Assembly (NCBI GenBank): GCA_002751075.1
Contig: NAOQ01000048.1
Location: 94,874 to 105,843, forward strand
DNA from: Ichthyophonus hoferi
Lineage: Eukaryota; Opisthokonta; Ichthyosporea; Ichthyophonida; Ichthyophonidae
DNA length: 10,970 bases
Direction of reading: 5' to 3'
Part shown: positions 7,124 through 10,970 of the stretch, in pieces
Layout: each line of letters opens with the position of its first letter
How positions within the stretch are numbered: the first letter of the stretch is position 1
Translations under genes and position numbers: made by a program
Notes under the pieces: generated by a model
The model's input: the letters and a program-made list of their open reading frames with translations, nothing else
The model's database searches: none
What the model was told of the DNA's origin: nothing

Positions 7124-10100
7124 CTGTAACAGATAACATCGTTAACATTGTACCTATCACTGAGGGTTTACCTTCCATTGAAAAAATGTAGCGATATAGC
7201 ATTCTTGCAATTCTCAGCTACTTTCCAATTTAACCTACCACCACATTACATTATTACCAACAACTCATTGTCTGCCTTAACAGTCCATGGTAAATAAAGC
7301 CTATGCATCCATTAAAGCCTTCTTTATGACCCCATTACAAAAACAAACACATACACACACATACCCACCTACATCCATACACCCTCACAAACAGATATAA
7401 GCCTATTCTGTCTACACTCTCAACATACATACCCATTGCTATATTTCTGATTCCCCTTCATTGGGGATGCTTCATGTTCGTCCGAACTTGACAGTACCTC
7501 GTCAACCTGTTCCAAAGACACTTTATCCTCCTTAGTTGTAGCATTAACTTCCTTTTCTCCATTCATTTGTTTGTTTTTCTTAGAGGAAGAGGGAGGCTCA
7601 TCACCTGTCAGTGTGCTTTCTTTTATTTCCTTTTCGCTTTCTTTAGCGGGAATTGTAGGTTGTTTTTCTTTTTTGGGTTGCTGCTTGGCGTCTCTCTGCC
7701 AAAGGATAAACAGCGATGAGTGAGTGATTACATAAAATACAAACACGACAACAATAAGATTTTTTAACTAGCAAGATAGTGACGGTTACATCTATCCTCC
7801 CTCTACTATTATTAAACAACATCTTGTTTGTAAGCAAGAATACTTTGCTTAATTTAAATATTTCTTTACACAGTTATAATCATTTATTATTATTAATAAT
7901 TACTATTACATTTGCAGTCAGAAAAAAGGAGTTAAGGTGAATGGAGGAAGCAAAGATAGTACAGGTCATTGGTTAAAGAGAGCACTAGACAATTTATAAA
8001 TCATATATTTATACACAACAGTAAAACTAATAATAAGGTTTCTACTATGAGATGAGATAAACCCACAATCAGTTATCTACCTTGATAAAGCTGCCTAGAT
8101 TGCTCTGTTTTCCAGACACCCCCTTCTTACTATTTGCTTGTTTGCGATGTTCCGAAGTAATTGAAGCAGCCTCTCCTAAAAGCTTCTTTTTCTCTGCACA
8201 TGGAGTAGAAGAAAAGTGGTTAATCCCAGCGTGATTGTTAACAATGTGTTCCAGCTATAGAAGCAAAGGCCTTGTTGACGTAAATAATAGCCAGTTATAA
8301 TACAGGGAGTATATTGCCTAGTTGCCATACTCTTTTAATATAAAAAACTCCTTTAAGTAGAGTATATGAAGCCCGCATACTATACTATACTATACTATAT
8401 ATTATATACTGTATACTATATTATATTACGCTATACTGTACTTCACACTACACTATACTATACACAATCTAAACACTATCGCAGATATATAGTAAATATA
8501 TATGTGGTACAATGGCTTACCTAAGGGATCAGGGGAGTGTGGGGTCATTTGGTTAACTGCATCAAAGAAAGAGGTAGCGCGACCTAGTTGCACTGGCGTG
8601 GGTGCCTTGAGCTTGCTGAATGGATTTATTTTGGGGCCACCACTGCCTATTGGTAGTGTATTTTTATATAGGTAAGTATATGTAGGTGGATGTAGACCCA
8701 TATGTACATATGCAATATGCTACTACAATATACTATAATATATTAAAATATACTACAATATACTATAATCTACTACAATATACTACAATATACTACAATA
8801 TACTATAATATACTATAATCTACTACAATATACTACATACAATATACTACAATATATTATACTATACTATAATAGAGCACAATACATTACAATCTATGCA
8901 CTTGAGAGTATATGTAGGCATAGAGGTATAGAAATAAGCGGAGTTAGAAATGGATTTGCTGATGGTTAAGCTTATAGTTTAGGTATTAGTCAATGGAAAA
9001 TCAACATGCATAATAGTTTACAACTACACTGTTTAACAAATATATATATAAACAAATAAGCAAGAATGCAAGCAGGTAAATTACCAAAACAAAAACAAAA
9101 CAAGACAGCTATAAAAAATACAAAAAAGTAAACAGACAAAAATACTGCAGAATATTAAATCACATACATGCACAGTTAATTAATTAAGCATCCAATAAGA
9201 CAATTAAATAAACTTTAAAATGTACTACCAACCATTCTCATGGTGGGTCGGGCTACCATCAGCTTCCTCCCCTCTATCTTGTCTTGGGGTTTTCCTGCAG
9301 ATAAAAGGTATTCTATCAATGATGGTTGCATTGGTTGTAGGCAACATGTTCGACATTGTTATAGGTTAATCTGCCATACATGACCGGGGATTAGCTGACC
9401 ATCCGAATATAATAATAGTGTATGAGAATATACATACATACATATATACATCGAAGAGAGAAAGTGGTAGGATAGGAGTATACGAGGCATCAAAAAAGAC
9501 TAGAAATGATTAACACGCACGACTAAAATACAAGTATAACACAACACACTGTTTTTTAGCTGAATGATTAACGTGGCCATCAGGTTCATCTCTACTGCCG
9601 GCCTCATCTGTATCAGAACCGGATGCATTTCGTTTGGCCTGTCTCTTGCCTTGTTGCTAGGAGGGGAAAGAGAAAGAAGTATAGTAGAAAAGTTAGGTAG
9701 TTAGTAACTTCATTTATCTAGGAGAGAGGAGCACGATATGTGTGCTTAAAGATATGATGTGATATATGAGATAGTATGATATAGTATGATATAGTATAGT
9801 ATAGTATGAAACATACAGTAATATATACGGATAAAGGGTAGACCAGATACACACATACCTACATACATACCTACCTACATACATATATCCACACAGAGAA
9901 AGACATACAACCAACCTGATCAGGTCTCTTTGACCTTTTCACCCTGTGGTTGTGCACCTCCACATCTTCCTCCTCGCTTTCATCATCTTCAACATTAATA
10001 ATTTGTTCTTTTTCTGTTTGCAGGCGTTTTCTCTCTCTCCTTAACTCTATTCTATTCATTCTATCTTCTTCCTGTTGTTGCTGTTCGGCCACAGCTGCCT

Positions 10101-10640
10101 CTACGGCTTCCATTTCAGCCGAAAGTTTAGCTTCTTGTTCTTGTTCCTTTGCCTGCAAATATCGATGGTCAGTGTAAAATAAATAACCTTACAAAGAAGT
10201 ATAGTAATGTGTAGTGAACTAAATAGACAGGTAAAAAAATACGAGTTGTAACCAGAAAATAAATAAAGGAATATGCATACAGGCTATTGATAAATCAACA
10301 AGAACGGAATAGAGTGGGCATCTTTGATATAGATATAGATATATAAATATGTAAATACTAACATTTTAATATGAAGCGAGATAATTCGTATACTAAGTGA
10401 ACAGATGGATAGATAGGTAGAAATATGAATGGATAGGTAGGTAGATAGATAGATAGATAGATATATATATATAGATAGATGGATTGGCAAGTACACCTGT
10501 AGGATCAAGTTAATTCTCTCGGCCACCTTGGGCATCCTCTCCCTCTCGGCCAGTTTGATAGCAATCTTAAAGCTCTTTGGTAGATTTAAATGACTACATA
10601 GATCTAACACTCTTAGGGCCTTGTCTTGCTTTAAGGCAAT
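7000..10640 (-). CDS. WDHD1: WDHD1/AND-1 (Ctf4)-like replication factor, 3' part, eight exons
   Basis: The exons 10497-10640, 9916-10152, 9550-9656, 9233-9294, 8521-8646, 8081-8193, 7433-7695 and 7000-7123 join in one frame to 391 residues and a TAA. All introns are GT-AG, with phases 0,0,2,1,1,0,2. Residues 1-48 match the last helices of the SepB-type domain of WDHD1 (an AIKLA...LAERIN-type helix pair). Residues 49-115 are a charged coiled coil, basic runs lie near 118-136, NPF is at 191-193, SFF at 209-211 and the PIP-like QSNLGSFI at 255-262; the tail is low-complexity and acidic. In the family the protein trimerises and links CMG helicase to DNA polymerase alpha at the fork. The WD40 and main SepB parts must lie to the right of the window. 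No C-terminal HMG box is seen. The identification is from memory of the family; the exon structure is firmer than the name. Confidence 0.68.
7338..7392. repeat. CA/CATA-rich intronic repeat
   Basis: A plus-strand tract rich in ACACATAC and CCTACATCC units within the last intron (7124-7432). On the transcribed strand it reads as a GT-rich tract. Confidence 0.7.
7433..7695 (-). CDS. WDHD1: WDHD1-like exon 7 of 8: low-complexity charged tail
   Basis: The exon is 263 bp (87 codons plus 2 bases). Acceptor TTGGCAG (phase 0) and the strong donor TGG|GTATGT (phase 2). It encodes a Lys/Glu/Ser-rich, probably disordered segment starting RDAKQQPKKEKQPTIPAKES, with a Ser-rich patch and an acidic SSSDEHE site of the kind casein kinase 2 phosphorylates (inference). 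At this place vertebrates approach their HMG box; none is present here. Confidence 0.82.
8081..8193 (-). CDS. WDHD1: WDHD1-like exon 6 of 8: PIP-like motif
   Basis: The exon is 113 bp. Acceptor TGTGCAG (phase 1) and donor AAG|GTAGAT (phase 0). It encodes a Lys-rich segment ending GKQSNLGSFIK. QSNLGSFI fits the PCNA-interacting pattern Q-x-x-[ILM]-x-x-F-[FYI], weaker than the classical FF/FY ending. A PCNA contact is an inference from the motif alone. The competing acceptor two bases further on leads to an early stop. Confidence 0.78.
8376..8466. repeat. degenerate TATAC pentanucleotide array in intron 8194-8520
   Basis: Nearly perfect CTATA/TATAC units at 8379-8400 fade into variants such as CTGTA and CACTA up to about 8466. 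The array ends some 55 bp before the exon at 8521. Confidence 0.85.
8521..8646 (-). CDS. WDHD1: WDHD1-like exon 5 of 8: NPF and SFF motifs
   Basis: The exon is 126 bp, phase 1 at both ends. Acceptor CCAATAG and donor TAG|GTAAGC. It encodes SGGPKINPFSKLKAP and then QLGRATSFFDAVNQM. Human WDHD1 has a comparable VNPF segment, and further on an ASYF segment, in its disordered C-terminal part, which supports the gene assignment. The flanking introns on both sides hold TATAC-type repeats. Confidence 0.8.
8718..8875. repeat. 10-bp minisatellite related to TATAC in intron 8647-9232
   Basis: About 15 units of the type AATATACTAC, with AATATACTAT variants and one short interruption. The decamer can be read as a TATAC pentamer joined to a TACAA variant, which links it to the arrays in the neighbouring introns. 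Confidence 0.85.
9233..9294 (-). CDS. WDHD1: WDHD1-like exon 4 of 8: short polar linker
   Basis: The exon is 62 bp. Acceptor TCTGCAG and donor ATG|GTTGGT; it enters in phase 2 and leaves in phase 1. It encodes KTPRQDRGEEADGSPTHHEN. The support is the match of phases on both sides plus good splice signals. A donor four bases further on (GTAGTA) would break the frame into the next exon. Confidence 0.65.
9550..9656 (-). CDS. WDHD1: WDHD1-like exon 3 of 8: disordered linker
   Basis: The exon is 107 bp (35 codons plus 2 bases). Acceptor CTCCTAG and donor ACA|GTGTGT, phase 2. It encodes a polar, probably disordered segment beginning QQGKRQAKRNASGSDTDEAG, with a second basic run. Only the GTGTGT donor gives an open join to the next exon (CA|G codes for Gln); the neighbouring GT two bases further would create a stop. 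Confidence 0.75.
9765..9809. repeat. ATAGT/ATGAT pentanucleotide array in intron 9657-9915
   Basis: Alternating ATAGT and ATGAT units end in three pure ATAGT units. ATAGT is a rotation of the reverse complement of TATAC, so this is the same pentamer class in the opposite orientation. Confidence 0.8.
9852..9890. repeat. CATA/CCTA tetranucleotide repeat
   Basis: CATAC and CTAC units in the first 65 bp of the intron as transcribed, just downstream of exon 9916-10152. Confidence 0.8.
9916..10152 (-). CDS. WDHD1: WDHD1-like exon 2 of 8: charged coiled coil and basic run
   Basis: The exon is 237 bp, 79 codons, phase 0 at both ends. Acceptor TTTGCAG and donor CAG|GTTGGT. It starts AKEQEQEAKLSAEMEAVEAA, a continuous Glu/Gln/Ala-rich helix that should form a coiled coil; then come RRERKRL, an acidic DDESEEED cluster and a nuclear-localisation-like HRVKRSKR. 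Vertebrate WDHD1 has a similar Glu-rich helix at this place. Confidence 0.85.
10403..10482. repeat. GATA-type tetranucleotide microsatellite
   Basis: GGATAGATAGG variants pass into a pure AGAT run at about 10442-10460 and a TA run near 10461-10472. It lies in intron 10153-10496, close to the donor of exon 10497-10640. Confidence 0.9.
10497..10640 (-). CDS. WDHD1: WDHD1-like exon 1 of 8 in window: SepB-type helical end
   Basis: The exon is 144 bp, 48 codons, phase 0 at both ends. Acceptor TGCACAG and donor CAG|GTGTAC. It encodes IALKQDKALRVLDLC at the start and AIKLAERERMPKVAERIN towards the end: amphipathic helices like the C-terminal helical bundle of WDHD1/Ctf4, where vertebrates have an LAIKYA...LAQKLSELA block. 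This is the best-conserved piece in the window and the main basis for the name. Confidence 0.75.
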
Positions 10641-10854
10641 CTGTGCATGACAACACCAACCAACACAGACATAATGTGTGAGATATAGAAAAAGAGTGTA
10701 TGTAAGATGACTATATATATATGTCAATGAATAGTTGTCCTGATTTGTAAGTTTTTCAAAGCGTTGGAAGCATACGATGTTCTTGATTGTATATTCCTAT
10801 TGTACAACTGTAACGTATGTAATTACTTTATAAAGGCTATGATGCAGGAGAAAG

Positions 10855-10970
10855 ATATACATACATACATACATACATACATACAATACATGCATACATA
10901 CATATATACATACATACATACAATACATACATACATACATACAATACATACATATATATACATACATATA
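10855..10970. repeat. CATA tetranucleotide microsatellite
   Basis: Nearly pure CATA units with occasional CAATACA and CATATATA interruptions reach the right edge of the window. It lies in the intron upstream of the first visible exon. Positions 10641-10854 hold no further recognisable exon. Confidence 0.92.

Noticed and set aside
9950-10177. 75-codon open frame on the plus strand, Ser/Cys-rich
   Set aside because: It is the antisense of the Glu/Gln-rich coiled-coil exon, which explains the low-complexity composition.
10284-10727. 147-codon open frame on the minus strand
   Set aside because: Only its middle (10497-10640) is exon; the rest is GATA-type and TA-type repeat translated as Tyr, Ile and Leu runs in the introns.

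Overview
The window looks like AT-rich nuclear DNA of a eukaryote, most probably an animal. Three things point there: a split gene with eight GT-AG exons, a pol III tRNA-Trp gene of standard metazoan form, and long TA, CATA, GATA and TATAC microsatellites. I cannot name the species. A non-bilaterian or other invertebrate would fit, but that is only an impression.

Layout. Positions 1-33 are a TA run. A tRNA-Trp(CCA) gene lies on the minus strand at 199-270 with its pol III terminator. Positions 271-2326 are AT-rich and show no gene, only a short tandem repeat and a 16-bp palindrome. Positions 2327-3747 are bounded by inverted repeats of about 108 bp that match at about 88 %, each carrying a perfect 7-bp-stem hairpin. 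This is probably a decayed non-autonomous DNA transposon, and it encloses coding-like stretches of unknown origin. Positions of about 4690-6270 are a graveyard of older elements: a broken Ty1/copia-type RNase H relic on the minus strand, a 60-bp tandem duplication, a 445-bp foldback (two arms of about 210 bp around a 21-bp centre), and a possible solo LTR that begins with the same 27-bp motif found at the foldback centre.

The main host gene occupies 6657-10640 and runs off the right edge, on the minus strand. Eight exons join in one consistent frame (intron phases 0,0,2,1,1,0,2) to give the last 391 residues of a protein best explained as WDHD1/AND-1 (yeast Ctf4), the replication-fork hub that links the CMG helicase to DNA polymerase alpha. 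The visible part holds the final helices of the SepB-type domain, then a charged coiled coil, nuclear-localisation-like basic runs, an NPF motif and a PIP-like motif. It ends without the HMG box of the vertebrate protein. Six of its introns carry simple repeats, and three share one TATAC-type pentamer in two orientations.

Apart from the tRNA gene and the WDHD1-like gene I see no functional gene. No novel multi-gene system is evident; the most unusual structures are the foldback with its repeated 27-bp motif and the hairpin-bearing inverted repeats.
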